21,714 nucleotides of DNA from JAVSMW01 sp032027005 (GTDB lineage Bacteria; Bacillota; Thermincolia; Thermincolales; UBA2595): NCBI GenBank assembly GCA_032027005.1, contig JAVSMW010000001.1, positions 193,050 through 214,763 of the forward strand, written 5' to 3'. Shown here piece by piece: positions 1 to 7,878 of the stretch. The position numbers and the translations under genes were made by a program. A model generated the notes under the pieces. It had not been told where the DNA came from and searched no databases. It saw only the letters and a list, made by a program, of their open reading frames with translations. Each line of letters opens with the position of its first letter. Position 1 is the first letter of the stretch.

Positions 1-10
1 TACAGGAATG

Positions 11-126
11 AAATAAAATCCAAACCTTTTTCAGTAGGAAAGCGGAAGAACTCTGGCTTTTTTGCTAATAGTTTGGATTTTATTTGAGTTTGGATAACGC
101 AAAAAATCCAAACGTTTGGATTTTTT
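11..126. repeat. Palindromic repeat cluster built on GTTTGGAT/ATCCAAAC
   Basis: The 8-mer GTTTGGAT or its complement occurs five times (18-25, 71-78, 88-95, 106-113, 114-121). Two copies form perfect 15-bp inverted arms at 11-25 and 71-85. Two others make a perfect 26-bp palindrome at 101-126. The palindrome runs directly into the recombinase remnant, so it may mark a deletion or insertion junction. It could be an operator cluster or the end of a decayed mobile element; the sequence alone does not decide. Confidence 0.75.
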
Positions 127-295
127 TCGGCATACCTTCGGGACCATGCTGGCCCAGGCAGGAGAGAACCCCAAGAACCTGCAGATGCTGTTAGGCCATG
201 CTGATATTAGGACAACAATGGGAACATATTGTCACACCAATATAGAGGACAAGAAAAGAGCAGTTGAAAAGCTGGCTTCCATCATATCCCTGTAG
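125..295 (+). pseudogene. Tyrosine recombinase (phage-type integrase), C-terminal remnant
   Basis: The reading frame encodes about 56 residues ending at TAG 293-295. They match the C-terminal catalytic end of phage/ICE tyrosine recombinases: RHTFGTM (box II arginine and what follows), then LLGHADIRTT, then TYCHT with the nucleophilic tyrosine, then a lysine-rich C-terminal helix. The residues that normally precede box II (the HDL of HDLRH) are replaced by sequence from the palindrome at 101-126, so the first histidine of HxxR is lost. No start codon or N-terminal domain is present. It is therefore a broken gene, probably left by an integrated element beside tRNA-Pro. A hairpin terminator follows 10 bp after the stop. 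Confidence 0.85.
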
Positions 296-305
296 ACACA
301 AAAAG

Positions 306-329
306 CCCGGTCAAAAGACCGGGTTTTCT
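306..329. terminator. Bidirectional rho-independent terminator
   Basis: The stem CCCGGTC/GACCGGG encloses an AAAA loop and is followed by TTTTCTC on the plus strand. The A-rich flank before the stem gives a T tract on the minus strand. It ends the recombinase remnant and can also terminate tRNA-Pro transcription from the right. Confidence 0.85.
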
Positions 330-343
330 CTTTAAAATTACCT

Positions 344-366
344 CATTGTCGTATCCATTGTCGTAT
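344..366. repeat. Two tandem 11-bp direct repeats (CATTGTCGTAT)
   Basis: CATTGTCGTAT occurs at 344-354 and 356-366, one base apart. The pair lies between the recombinase remnant and the 3' end of tRNA-Pro. This is where arm-type recombinase binding sites of a tRNA-integrated element would be expected, but that role is only an inference. Confidence 0.6.
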
Positions 367-413
367 TAAAGGGTATATGTTAATTCGTCTAATTCACGAA
401 CCTTACTCTATCA

Positions 414-490
414 TGGTCGGAGCGACACGATTCGAACGTGCGGCCTCTACCACCCCAAGGTAGCGCTCTACCAAACTGAGCCACGCCCCG
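414..490 (-). tRNA. tRNA-Pro (anticodon GGG)
   Basis: The minus strand folds as a complete tRNA. Acceptor CGGGGCG pairs with CGCTCCG (one G-U), and the discriminator is A with an encoded CCA at 414-416. The D arm contains CAGTTTGGTAGAG. The anticodon stem CTACC/GGTAG encloses the 7-base loop TTGGGGT, which places GGG at positions 34-36. The T arm contains GTTCGAATC. It therefore decodes CCC. The gene has its own promoter and a recombinase remnant beyond its 3' end, the usual arrangement for a former tRNA integration site. Confidence 0.96.
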
Positions 491-501
491 ACACATTTAG
501 T

Positions 502-530
502 ATTATAACTTATTGGTTTTCATTTTGCAA
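502..530 (-). promoter_or_regulatory. Sigma-A promoter of tRNA-Pro
   Basis: On the minus strand, TTGCAA (530-525) is followed after exactly 17 nt by a perfect TATAAT (507-502). This lies 11 bp before the mature tRNA 5' end. The rest of the interval to thrB shows no hairpin terminator. Confidence 0.8.
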
Positions 531-563
531 GCAGCATCTTGTACCAATTTCTATTTTTCTTGC

Positions 564-1469
564 CTATTTCATGATTTCCAGGGCCACTGCCCCGACCGGG
601 TTTGGTTCCAGTTCAGCCACCCTGGCATTGATACCGCTTTTACAAAAAGTTTCTTTCATCACTGAAGCAATAAAGGGAGCATTTTCATCACAGAAAGCTA
701 TCAATGTAGGACCCGCTCCACTGAGAACTATTCCCCTGGCACCGGCCAGTTTGGCGGCTGCAAAGACCTTTTTCATACCGGGCACAAGGTTTGCCCGGTA
801 AGGTTGGTGTATCTTATCATCCATGGCCGTGGCCAGCAGGTTGAAATCTCCATTGATCAAAGCAGAAACCAGTAAAGCAGTCATGCTGATATTAAACACC
901 GCATCCCCGATTGGCACGTATTGCGGCAGGACTTCCCTGGCCAATTTCGTAGGCAAAGTAAAATCAGGTATGGCCACCACACATTTCAGTTTGGATGGAG
1001 CTGTTATTTTGGAGTATTTTACTTCTCCTTCTACCATGGCAGAGATCACAATCCCACCCAGCAGAGCAGGTGCAACATTGTCGGGGTGGCCTTCAATTTC
1101 TGTGGCAATATTCAGCAGTTCTTTTTCGCCAAGTTGATTACCGGCAACGATATTGGCTGCCACAAGCCCTCCGACAATGGCAGACGCGCTGCTGCCCAGC
1201 CCTCTGGCCAAAGGTATATTATTAATTATTTTTATGCGCAGGCCCTTCGGTGCAAAGCCGGTGGCCTTAAATACCCGAGCTGCCGCAGTATACACAATAT
1301 TGCGTTTGTCTCGCGGTATTTGGTCTGCCCCATCACCTTCGACCTCAATCTGGAGACCAAGCCCTGAAGCCTCCATTTCCACCACATTATAAAGTTTTAG
1401 GGCCATCCCCATGGTGTCAAACCCCGGCCCCATATTGGCCGTGGTGGCAGGCACCTGAACTCTAACCAT
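564..1469 (-). CDS. thrB: Homoserine kinase
   Basis: ThrB phosphorylates L-homoserine with ATP to O-phosphohomoserine, the penultimate step of threonine synthesis, in the cytoplasm. The 301 residues are normal length for the GHMP kinase family. The N-terminal PATTANMGPGFDTMG and the GHMP ATP-binding motif PLARGLGSSASA (about 86-97) are intact. A glycine-rich C-terminal motif (LSGAGPTLIAF) is also present. The ATG has GGAGGA about 6 nt upstream. It is the last gene of the pheB-hom-thrB run. The 169 bp separating it from hom are full of hairpins that could lower its expression relative to hom. No thrC lies between or after these genes in the window, unlike the hom-thrC-thrB order of B. subtilis. 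Confidence 0.96.
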   Translation of the reverse strand: MVRVQVPATTANMGPGFDTMGMALKLYNVVEMEASGLGLQIEVEGDGADQIPRDKRNIVYTAAARVFKATGFAPKGLRIKIINNIPLARGLGSSASAIVGGLVAANIVAGNQLGEKELLNIATEIEGHPDNVAPALLGGIVISAMVEGEVKYSKITAPSKLKCVVAIPDFTLPTKLAREVLPQYVPIGDAVFNISMTALLVSALINGDFNLLATAMDDKIHQPYRANLVPGMKKVFAAAKLAGARGIVLSGAGPTLIAFCDENAPFIASVMKETFCKSGINARVAELEPNPVGAVALEIMK

Positions 1470-1483
1470 ATTATTCCTCCGCC

Positions 1484-1636
1484 TAAAGATGGAGTTTAAA
1501 ACTCCACCTGTAGTAAATTTCGCTTTATCCTATCGTCAGACTCCCACTTCTATAAGTGGGAGTGGCTCCCTGTACTCCGCTTCGGTGGGAGCTGACTCCC
1601 CCACCGAAGTCTCGATGTTCAACTTTAGTTGAACGA
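1484..1636. repeat. Stacked-hairpin repeat element, copy 1 (hom-thrB intergenic)
   Basis: This stretch holds four hairpins in a row. They are: an imperfect one around GATGGAG/CTCCACC (about 1484-1514); CTCCCACTT/AAGTGGGAG with a 4-nt loop; CTTCGGTGGG/CCCACCGAAG; and GTTCAACT/AGTTGAAC. The first part, including GTAAATTTCGCTTTATC, aligns with the copies at about 15770-15820 and 17205-17260. The CTCCC...GGGAG part aligns with their first half. The module order differs between copies. Here it sits inside an operon and would be transcribed into the hom-thrB mRNA. Confidence 0.7.
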
Positions 1637-1638
1637 GT

Positions 1639-2931
1639 TCACTCGCCTTCAACTCTGATAACATTGCTAATCTCTTCAACTATAGACAATCCTCCGATAA
1701 TTTTCAAGGCGTCCTGGACGTTTTTTTCCAGAACATTGTGGGTCACCCAAACAATTTCCGCTATATTTTCAATGTTTCTTTTCTGCAGCACCGAAGCCAG
1801 GCTGACCTCCTGGTTGCCGAAAACAGTGGCAATGGCGGCCAATACTCCCGGCTTGTCCAGGACCTTCATGCGGACATAATATTTGGATCTGGTTTCGCCG
1901 GTATTTTTAATGGGTTTTTGGTCATAACAGGTACAGCCCAGGCGGCCTCTGGAATCAGTCAGAATATTCCGGGCTGCTGCAATAACGTCTCCCGCAATGG
2001 CCGAAGCCGTTGGCAGTTCCCCGGCACCGCGGCCATAGAACATAACATCGCCTACGGCGTCACCACAGACAAAAATAGCGTTAAAGACATCATTCACCGA
2101 AGCCAAGGGATGCGTTAACGGGATTAAAGTCGGGTGGACCCTGACTTCTACTTCACCGTCATTTTCTTTACCGATAGCCAGCAACTTAACAGCATAGTTC
2201 AGTTCCTTGGCATACATTATGTCCCGCGCAGTGATTCCGGTAATACCCTCTACAAAAACGTCTTTAAATGAAACCCTGGTATTAAAAGCGATAGATGCCA
2301 GAATGGCCAGCTTCCGGGCCGCATCATAGCCTTCCACATCTGAGGTGGGATCAGCTTCAGCATAGCCTTTGGCTTTGGCTTCAGCCAGAACATCATCATA
2401 ATTGCTGCCCTCTGCGCACATTTTGGTCAGCATATAATTGGTAGTTCCGTTAACAATACCGTAAATAGCTTCCACCCTGTTAGCAGACAGGCATTCCTTG
2501 AGAGGTCTGATAATGGGAATACCTCCACCAACACTGGCTTCAAATAACAGATCAACCCCATTTTCAGCGGCCAGTCTGTACAGTTCTTCACCATCCTGGG
2601 CTAGTAAGTCTTTGTTGGCTGTAACAACACTTTTGCCCGCGCTTAGAGCCTGTTTGATAAAATCTCCGGCTATGGTAGTGCCGCCAATGACCTCAACTAC
2701 AATATCTATATCCTCATCATAAAGAATTTCGTCCAGATTTGAGCTTATGATACTCTCAGGTACCCCGGCTGCCTTAGCCTTTTCAACATCTTTTTCCAAA
2801 ACCTTTTTAATGCTGACATCACAACCAAGCCGTTTTTGAATCAACTCACGATTCCTGGCAAACACTTTCCATACCCCGCCGCCTACGGTGCCGCACCCCA
2901 GCAGCCCCACATAAATATTACTCTTATTCAT
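1639..2931 (-). CDS. hom: Homoserine dehydrogenase
   Basis: Hom reduces aspartate semialdehyde to homoserine with NAD(P)H, the branch point toward threonine and methionine. The 430 residues have the standard three-part layout. It starts with an N-terminal Rossmann fold carrying GLLGCGTVGGG (about 9-19). A catalytic/dimerisation region follows, with GIVNGTTNYMLT and a TSDVEGYDAARKLAILA stretch. A C-terminal ACT domain (about 350-428, with KVLDKPGVLAAIA) completes it and is the usual site of threonine feedback inhibition. The ATG at 2929-2931 has AGGAG 8 nt upstream. It lies between pheB upstream and thrB downstream on the same strand. The gap to pheB holds a partial dispersed repeat. Confidence 0.97.
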   Translation of the reverse strand: MNKSNIYVGLLGCGTVGGGVWKVFARNRELIQKRLGCDVSIKKVLEKDVEKAKAAGVPESIISSNLDEILYDEDIDIVVEVIGGTTIAGDFIKQALSAGKSVVTANKDLLAQDGEELYRLAAENGVDLLFEASVGGGIPIIRPLKECLSANRVEAIYGIVNGTTNYMLTKMCAEGSNYDDVLAEAKAKGYAEADPTSDVEGYDAARKLAILASIAFNTRVSFKDVFVEGITGITARDIMYAKELNYAVKLLAIGKENDGEVEVRVHPTLIPLTHPLASVNDVFNAIFVCGDAVGDVMFYGRGAGELPTASAIAGDVIAAARNILTDSRGRLGCTCYDQKPIKNTGETRSKYYVRMKVLDKPGVLAAIATVFGNQEVSLASVLQKRNIENIAEIVWVTHNVLEKNVQDALKIIGGLSIVEEISNVIRVEGE

Positions 2932-2956
2932 CAGTAATCACTCCTGTTCATTTTAA

Positions 2957-2986
2957 TCTGATAGCTAACCGCCGCTAAGAACTCTG
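2957..2986. repeat. Stacked-hairpin repeat element, partial copy 2
   Basis: The string CTGATAGCTAACCGCCGCTAA and a few following bases match the left end of the copies at 15688 and 17124 (consensus GATRGCTAAYCGCCRCTAA). Only this end of the element is present, squeezed between hom and pheB. Confidence 0.65.
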
Positions 2987-2992
2987 TTAATG

Positions 2993-3442
2993 TCATGCTT
3001 CACCGATAATTTCTACCCTTTGCACACCTTTAATTAGATTAACGGATTTCAGCAGAGTTTCAATAGATACGGTCATTCCTGTTGTATCAATGGATATTGT
3101 GGCATTCGCCAAACCCTGCAGGGGAATACCCTGGTTGATTGTCAAAACATTACCCTGTTCGGCAGCAATAGTATTAAGTATGGTGGAAAGTACCCCGGCC
3201 TTATGGTTTAAAACCAGAGACAGTGTTACAATCCTGTTATGTACTGCCCGATAAAAAGGATAAACCCCGTCCCTGTACTTGTAAAACGCACTTCTGCTCA
3301 TGCCGACTTTGTCGACTGCCTCATTAACGGTGCGGGCTTCTCCTCTGACCAGCAGCTCTTTGACTTCAGCCGCCTTTTTGATAGCCTCCGGAAGTATAGT
3401 TTCAGCTACGATAAAATATTTCTTGTCCTGAAAATCCGGCAC
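2993..3442 (-). CDS. pheB: ACT domain protein PheB (UPF0735 family)
   Basis: This is a small ACT-domain protein resembling B. subtilis PheB. Residues about 1-65 hold a helix-turn-helix-like region (EAVDKVGMSRSAFYKYRDGV). Residues about 70-149 hold one ACT domain (LVLNHKAGVLSTILNTIA). ACT domains bind amino acids, so a regulatory role in amino-acid synthesis is likely, but the exact ligand is not established from sequence. A longer frame opens at ATG 3481, but that ATG has no Shine-Dalgarno site and lies about 12 nt after the predicted transcription start. The GTG at 3442 has GGAGG 7 nt upstream and gives 149 residues, the usual family length. In B. subtilis the partner gene is pheA; here it heads the hom-thrB operon. 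Confidence 0.85.
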   Translation of the reverse strand: MPDFQDKKYFIVAETILPEAIKKAAEVKELLVRGEARTVNEAVDKVGMSRSAFYKYRDGVYPFYRAVHNRIVTLSLVLNHKAGVLSTILNTIAAEQGNVLTINQGIPLQGLANATISIDTTGMTVSIETLLKSVNLIKGVQRVEIIGEA

Positions 3443-3499
3443 CACATCGCCTCCGTCCTTCTCTGGCGGACATTTCTCCATGTATGATGGACTATTAAA

Positions 3500-3528
3500 A
3501 GTATACCACTTTTCAAAAAGATAATCAA
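3500..3528 (-). promoter_or_regulatory. Sigma-A promoter of the pheB-hom-thrB operon
   Basis: On the minus strand, TTGATT (3528-3523) is followed after 17 nt by TATACT (3505-3500). It lies between the spoIVA terminator and pheB. I see no T-box or other riboswitch in the short leader. Confidence 0.7.
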
Positions 3529-3550
3529 CTACTACTCCATCTTTTAAACC

Positions 3551-3580
3551 CCAAAAAAATAACCGGTCAACTGACCGGCT
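3551..3580 (-). terminator. Terminator of spoIVA
   Basis: On the minus strand the stem AGCCGGTCA/TGACCGGTT (one G-U pair) is followed by TA and a run of seven T. It begins 7 bp after the spoIVA stop. Confidence 0.85.
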
Positions 3581-3586
3581 ACTTCT

Positions 3587-5068
3587 TTAAATTATTATAC
3601 ATATTAACCCACCTGATCCGTCATTGACTATCCGCTGCAGGGTTTCCTGCAGTTTGGCCTGGGCATTTTCCGGCATTCTGTGCAGTTTATTCTGAATACC
3701 TTCCCTGACCAGGTCATGCAGTGATTTGCCAAAGATGTTGGAATCCCATATTTTCTTTGGATTCTCTTCAAACTCATTGAGCATGTAGCGGACTAGTTCT
3801 TCGCACTGCTTCTCGGTGCCGATAATAGGGGTAATTTCAGTGGTTATATCTGCCCTGATGATATGCAGCGACGGGGCACTGGCCTTTAGCCTGACACCAA
3901 ATCTGCTGCCCTGGCGGATAAGTTCGGGTTCTTCCAGGTTCATTTCGCCCAGACGGGGTGTAACGACTCCGTAACCTGTTTCTTTCACCTCCTGCAGAGC
4001 AGAGGAAATTTTGTCAAACTCTTTTTTGGCATGACTGAGATCCCTCATCAGACTCAGCAGAGTATGTTCACCTTCAATTTCAAAGCCGGAAACTTCCTGC
4101 AGAATCTGATAGAACAGGCCATCTTCAGCATCCATATCAATAGTTGCTATCCCCGTACCCATGTTCATTTCCCGCAGGCTGACAGCCCCAACAAAGTCAA
4201 AGGTACCTAACTGCTCTACAGCATAATCAATATCTCTTAAACGGCGCACTTCCTTAACGGTTTCACGGACACCTTCCTCGAATTTGTCACGCAGCCAGTG
4301 TTTATCTTCCAGCTCTTCGATCCATTTGGGGAGAGTGATGTTGACCTCATTAACCGGGAATTCATACAAAATTTCCTCCAGGATATCCAAAATGTCTTCC
4401 TGACCCATTTCGGCAACATCCATGGGGAGAACAGGAACATTATATTTTTCCTGTATTTCCTGGGCCAGATCCTGAGTTTCCGGAGATTTGGGCTTAATGG
4501 AGTTCAGCACCACTACAAATGGCTTATCAAGTTCTTTAAGTTCCTGCACAACCCGTTCCTCAGCAGGGATATAACTGGCTCTGGGGATTTCAGTAATAGT
4601 TCCGTCTGTTGTAATCACCAGACCGATTGTGGAATGGTCAGCAATAACTTTTCTGGTTCCGATTTCAGCAGCTTCCTGGAAAGGTATCTCATCGTCAAAC
4701 CAGGGGGTTCTAACCATTCGCGGGCCGTCATCTTCTTCATAGCCCAGGGCACCTTCAACAGTATAACCCACACAGTCAACAACCCTCATTTTTACCTTCA
4801 GACTGCTGCTGATGGGAACCTCAACTGCCTCACTGGGAATGAACTTCGGCTCAGTAGTCATAATGGTCCGCCCGGCTCCGCTCTGGGGCATTTCATCCCG
4901 GGCTCTTTCTCTGTCATGCACATTCTTTATATTGTGGATGACCAGCATATCCATTAAACGCTTGATGAATGTGGATTTTCCAGTCCTCACCGGACCAACT
5001 ACACCCAGGTAGATGTCCCCCCCGGTACGTTCGGCTATATCCCGAAAGATGTCTTGTTTTTCCAACAT
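3587..5068 (-). CDS. spoIVA: Stage IV sporulation protein A
   Basis: SpoIVA is the ATPase that polymerises on the forespore surface and anchors the spore coat basement layer. It is made in the mother cell. The 493 residues match the family length (492 in B. subtilis) and the sequence is collinear with it. Visible features are DIFRDIAERTGGDIYLGVVG at the start, Walker A GPVRTGKST (about 25-33), DCVGYTVEGALGYE, and a C-terminal end of NDGSGGLICIII. A frame opens at ATG 5083, but that codon lacks a ribosome site. ATG 5068 has AAGGAG about 5 nt upstream and gives the family N-terminus. A sigma-E promoter is expected, but I could not place one with confidence. The gene has its own terminator and stands alone. 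Confidence 0.97.
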   Translation of the reverse strand: MLEKQDIFRDIAERTGGDIYLGVVGPVRTGKSTFIKRLMDMLVIHNIKNVHDRERARDEMPQSGAGRTIMTTEPKFIPSEAVEVPISSSLKVKMRVVDCVGYTVEGALGYEEDDGPRMVRTPWFDDEIPFQEAAEIGTRKVIADHSTIGLVITTDGTITEIPRASYIPAEERVVQELKELDKPFVVVLNSIKPKSPETQDLAQEIQEKYNVPVLPMDVAEMGQEDILDILEEILYEFPVNEVNITLPKWIEELEDKHWLRDKFEEGVRETVKEVRRLRDIDYAVEQLGTFDFVGAVSLREMNMGTGIATIDMDAEDGLFYQILQEVSGFEIEGEHTLLSLMRDLSHAKKEFDKISSALQEVKETGYGVVTPRLGEMNLEEPELIRQGSRFGVRLKASAPSLHIIRADITTEITPIIGTEKQCEELVRYMLNEFEENPKKIWDSNIFGKSLHDLVREGIQNKLHRMPENAQAKLQETLQRIVNDGSGGLICIII

Positions 5069-5299
5069 ACACACTCCTTCCATGTCTATATATCAATTAA
5101 TAAAGAATTATCTTCCCGAATTCATCCCTCCTCGTCAACAGATCAACTTTAAAAATCATTAAATGCTATAATTGGAAAAATGTTAATAAACTGTATAGTT
5201 TTTACCAATGGCATACATTAACAGTATATATATATGAGACTAACCCTCCATTATGACGGATATAATTAAAAAAAGTTTTCAGGAATTGCTCCCGCTAAC

Positions 5300-5328
5300 T
5301 TGCCACTTTAACCATCTCCTGCTATACT
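5300..5328 (+). promoter_or_regulatory. Sigma-A promoter of typA (extended -10)
   Basis: TTGCCA (5300-5305) and TATACT (5323-5328) are 17 nt apart, with a TGC just before the -10 (extended -10). The start is 31 bp downstream. The rest of the spoIVA-typA gap (5069-5299) is AT-rich and I see no gene in it. Confidence 0.8.
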
Positions 5329-5359
5329 TAAAATGTTGTGTTTAAAAGGAGGACTGCCG

Positions 5360-7201
5360 ATGAGTACTTATTCATGTTCAAATATCAGAAATATTGCCAT
5401 TATTGCCCACGTCGACCACGGTAAAACTACCCTGGTTGACTGTATGTTGAGACAAAGCGGGATTTTTCGGGAAAATGAGGTGGTTCAGGAAAGGGTTATG
5501 GATTCCAATGACTTGGAACGCGAACGAGGTATCACTATCCTGGCCAAGAACACTGCTGTAAATTATAACGGAATCAAAATCAACATCGTGGATACCCCCG
5601 GTCACGCCGACTTTGGCGGAGAAGTGGAACGTGCTCTGAGTATGGTTAACGGGGTCCTGTTAATTGTAGATGCCTTTGAAGGACCGATGCCCCAGACCAA
5701 ATTCGTGCTGCGCAAAGCCCTGGAGGCAGGTCTTAACCCTGTCGTTGTCGTAAACAAAGTCGACCGGCCAGATGCCAGGCCCCACGAAGTTATTGATGAA
5801 GTCTTTGAGCTGTTCCTGGAGCTTGGTGCCAATGAAAAACAGCTGGACTTTCCGATAATTTATGCATCTGCCAGAGATGGCTGGGCCCGTAAAGAAGTAG
5901 AAGACCAGAGCTTAAACATGGAACCCCTGTTTGAAGCAATTATCAACAAGGTTTCGCCGCCTGAATGCGATCCCAATGGACCGTTTCAGATGCTGGTCGC
6001 TAACCTGGAATACGATAACTATCTGGGCAAATATGCGGTTGGGCGAGTTAACCGGGGCAAAGTCAACCAGGGCCAGATTATCGCAGTTATCAGGCATGAC
6101 GGCTCGATGCAAAAAGGCAAGATTGCCAAACTTTTTGTCTACAGCGGACTGAAAAAAGCTGAAGTTGACTCTGCAGGTGCCGGTGAAGTAATCTCAGTAG
6201 CCGGTTTGGAGGAAGTGAACATTGGGGAAACACTGGCCGATGCCGACAAACCGGAACAGCTGCCTGTAATAACAATAGACGAACCGACTCTCTCCATGAA
6301 TTTCATGGTCAACAACAGCCCCTTTGCCGGACAGGACGGTGAATTCGTAACTTCCCGCAAGCTCAGGGAGCGATTATTTAAAGAACTGGATTCTAATGTC
6401 AGCCTGCGGGTTGAAGAAACCGACAGTCCGGATTCATTTAAGATTTCCGGGCGCGGTGAGCTTCATCTGTCGATCCTGATTGAAAATATGAGGCGTGAAG
6501 GATATGAGCTGCAGGTTTCCAAACCGGAAGTAATCTATAAGACTATTGATGGAAAGCTTATGGAGCCCATCGAACATCTGGTTATTGACGTACCCGAGGA
6601 TGCCATGGGGCCTGTCATCGAAAACCTTGGCCGGAGAAAAGCTGAAATGCTGAATATGGCTAACAGCGGTACAGGAGATGTCAGGATTGAATTTAATATC
6701 CCTGCCCGCGGCCTTATCGGCTTTAGGACTGAGTTCCTCACAGAAACCAGAGGCCGGGGTACTATGAACCATACTTTCAGCAGCTACGAGGTTGTCAAAG
6801 GTGACATTAAAACCCGCTTTAACGGGGCCCTGATTGCCTGGGAAACCGGCGAAGCTGTCACCTATGGGATGCTTGCGGCTGAGGAACGCGGCCTGCTGTT
6901 CATTGAGCCAGGCACTAAAGTATATGAAGGTATGATCGTAGGTATGAACAACCGGGACAAGGACCTGGAAGTCAATGTCTGCAAACGGAAGCAGCTTACC
7001 AACATGAGAGCAAGCGGATCTGATGAAACAGTGAAGCTGAAGGAACCCCGTCTGTTGTCCCTGGAAGAAGCAATAGAATTTATAGCTGACGACGAGTTGG
7101 TGGAGATAACCCCCAACTATATCCGGATGAGAAAAAAGGTCTTAAATAAAGACGACCGGGCTAAATACAACAAGCAGCAAAATTTGCTCAAGGCGCAATA
7201 A
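5360..7201 (+). CDS. typA: Translational GTPase TypA/BipA
   Basis: TypA (BipA) is a ribosome-binding GTPase of the EF-G type, involved in ribosome assembly and stress adaptation. All GTPase motifs are present: G1 AHVDHGKT (about 16-23), G2 RGITI, G3 DTPGHADF, G4 NKVDR and G5 SARDGW. A beta-barrel domain, an EF-G domain III/V-like region and the BipA-specific C-terminal domain (RGLIGFRTEFLTETRG, then VCKRKQLTNMRASGSDE) follow. The 613 residues are full length. The frame is open from 5333, but ATG 5360 is chosen because AAAGGAGG lies 7 nt before it and the family N-terminus fits. It is one of the few plus-strand genes here, with its own promoter and terminator. Confidence 0.97.
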   Translation: MSTYSCSNIRNIAIIAHVDHGKTTLVDCMLRQSGIFRENEVVQERVMDSNDLERERGITILAKNTAVNYNGIKINIVDTPGHADFGGEVERALSMVNGVLLIVDAFEGPMPQTKFVLRKALEAGLNPVVVVNKVDRPDARPHEVIDEVFELFLELGANEKQLDFPIIYASARDGWARKEVEDQSLNMEPLFEAIINKVSPPECDPNGPFQMLVANLEYDNYLGKYAVGRVNRGKVNQGQIIAVIRHDGSMQKGKIAKLFVYSGLKKAEVDSAGAGEVISVAGLEEVNIGETLADADKPEQLPVITIDEPTLSMNFMVNNSPFAGQDGEFVTSRKLRERLFKELDSNVSLRVEETDSPDSFKISGRGELHLSILIENMRREGYELQVSKPEVIYKTIDGKLMEPIEHLVIDVPEDAMGPVIENLGRRKAEMLNMANSGTGDVRIEFNIPARGLIGFRTEFLTETRGRGTMNHTFSSYEVVKGDIKTRFNGALIAWETGEAVTYGMLAAEERGLLFIEPGTKVYEGMIVGMNNRDKDLEVNVCKRKQLTNMRASGSDETVKLKEPRLLSLEEAIEFIADDELVEITPNYIRMRKKVLNKDDRAKYNKQQNLLKAQ

Positions 7202-7206
7202 AAAAG

Positions 7207-7230
7207 GCAGGTGGCAACACCTGCTTTTCT
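7207..7230 (+). terminator. Terminator of typA
   Basis: The stem GCAGGTG/CACCTGC with loop GCAA is followed by TTTTCT. It begins 5 bp after the typA stop. Confidence 0.85.
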
Positions 7231-7324
7231 CATAGTCATATTACATTGTTTTACCTGTTTTTTACTTTTACCCTTGTATTTTACAGCCATTAATGGTATT
7301 ATTTTCCTGATCTCTAATTCTTGT

Positions 7325-7354
7325 AGTCGTCTCCGGACGACTGCCTTTTTTTTT
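7325..7354 (+). terminator. Second strong plus-strand terminator
   Basis: The stem AGTCGTC/GACGACT with loop TCCG is followed by GCC and nine T. The T tract runs into the complement of the lspA stop codon. It may be a back-up terminator for typA, or the end of a short RNA from a weak TTGTAT-17-TATTAT promoter at 7274-7302. On the minus strand the hairpin has no T tract, so it is a poor lspA terminator. Confidence 0.75.
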
Positions 7355-7874
7355 AATTATCAACAGACTTTGCGCCCTCATTCTGCAAAAGTGAAAAGGC
7401 CAATAAGATTCCACAGACCACTATCAAAGAGTCAGCAACATTGAAGGTAGGGAAATATTCCATGCCTAAAAAACCGTAAAACCTCACACTGATAAAATCC
7501 ACCACACCCTCAGGGCGAAAAATCCGGTCGATTATATTCCCTATCCCGCCGCCCAGCACACCGGTGAAGGCATATCTCTGTAAAGTTGTGAAATCTTCAG
7601 TCCGAAAATAATAATATAAAAAAATGCCAAACACAACGACCGGCAAGACAGTAAAAAACACCACGCGCAGCATGTCATTGAGATTAGTGCCCATACTGAA
7701 GGCTGCCCCCAGATTGCGGTGATGAACAATTCTTAAGAAACCGTCAAAAAAGGAAGCGGCAGTGCCCCCAACAGGTATAAAGCTGACCACAAGAAGCTTG
7801 GTCAGCTGATCCACAGCCACTGTGACTATGGTGAGTATCAATGGAATTATTTTGGTACTCCTATTTGATGTCAT
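7353..7874 (-). CDS. lspA: Lipoprotein signal peptidase (signal peptidase II)
   Basis: LspA is an inner-membrane aspartic protease that cleaves the signal peptide of lipid-modified prolipoproteins. The family motifs are present: an N-terminal membrane segment with DQLTK, then NLGAAFS, then GGGIGNIIDRI with one catalytic aspartate, then FNVADS with the second. There are four hydrophobic segments and 173 residues, both normal. The frame runs back to 8012, but ATG 7874 has AGGTGA about 4 nt upstream and gives the family N-terminus. It starts 4 bp after the fur stop, so the two are almost certainly cotranscribed. lspA is more often found beside rluD or ileS, so the pairing with fur is unusual. 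Confidence 0.96.
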   Translation of the reverse strand: MTSNRSTKIIPLILTIVTVAVDQLTKLLVVSFIPVGGTAASFFDGFLRIVHHRNLGAAFSMGTNLNDMLRVVFFTVLPVVVFGIFLYYYFRTEDFTTLQRYAFTGVLGGGIGNIIDRIFRPEGVVDFISVRFYGFLGMEYFPTFNVADSLIVVCGILLAFSLLQNEGAKSVDN

Positions 7875-7878
7875 TTTA

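Noticed and set aside
3479..3481. ATG as the start of pheB
   Set aside because: It has no ribosome site and lies about 12 nt from the predicted transcription start, while GTG 3442 has GGAGG 7 nt upstream.
4298..4957. 219-residue plus-strand frame
   Set aside because: It lies antisense within spoIVA, which is full length and strongly conserved.
5212..5219. CATACATT, a perfect sigma-E -10 motif
   Set aside because: It faces typA, not spoIVA, and has no convincing -35 at the right distance.
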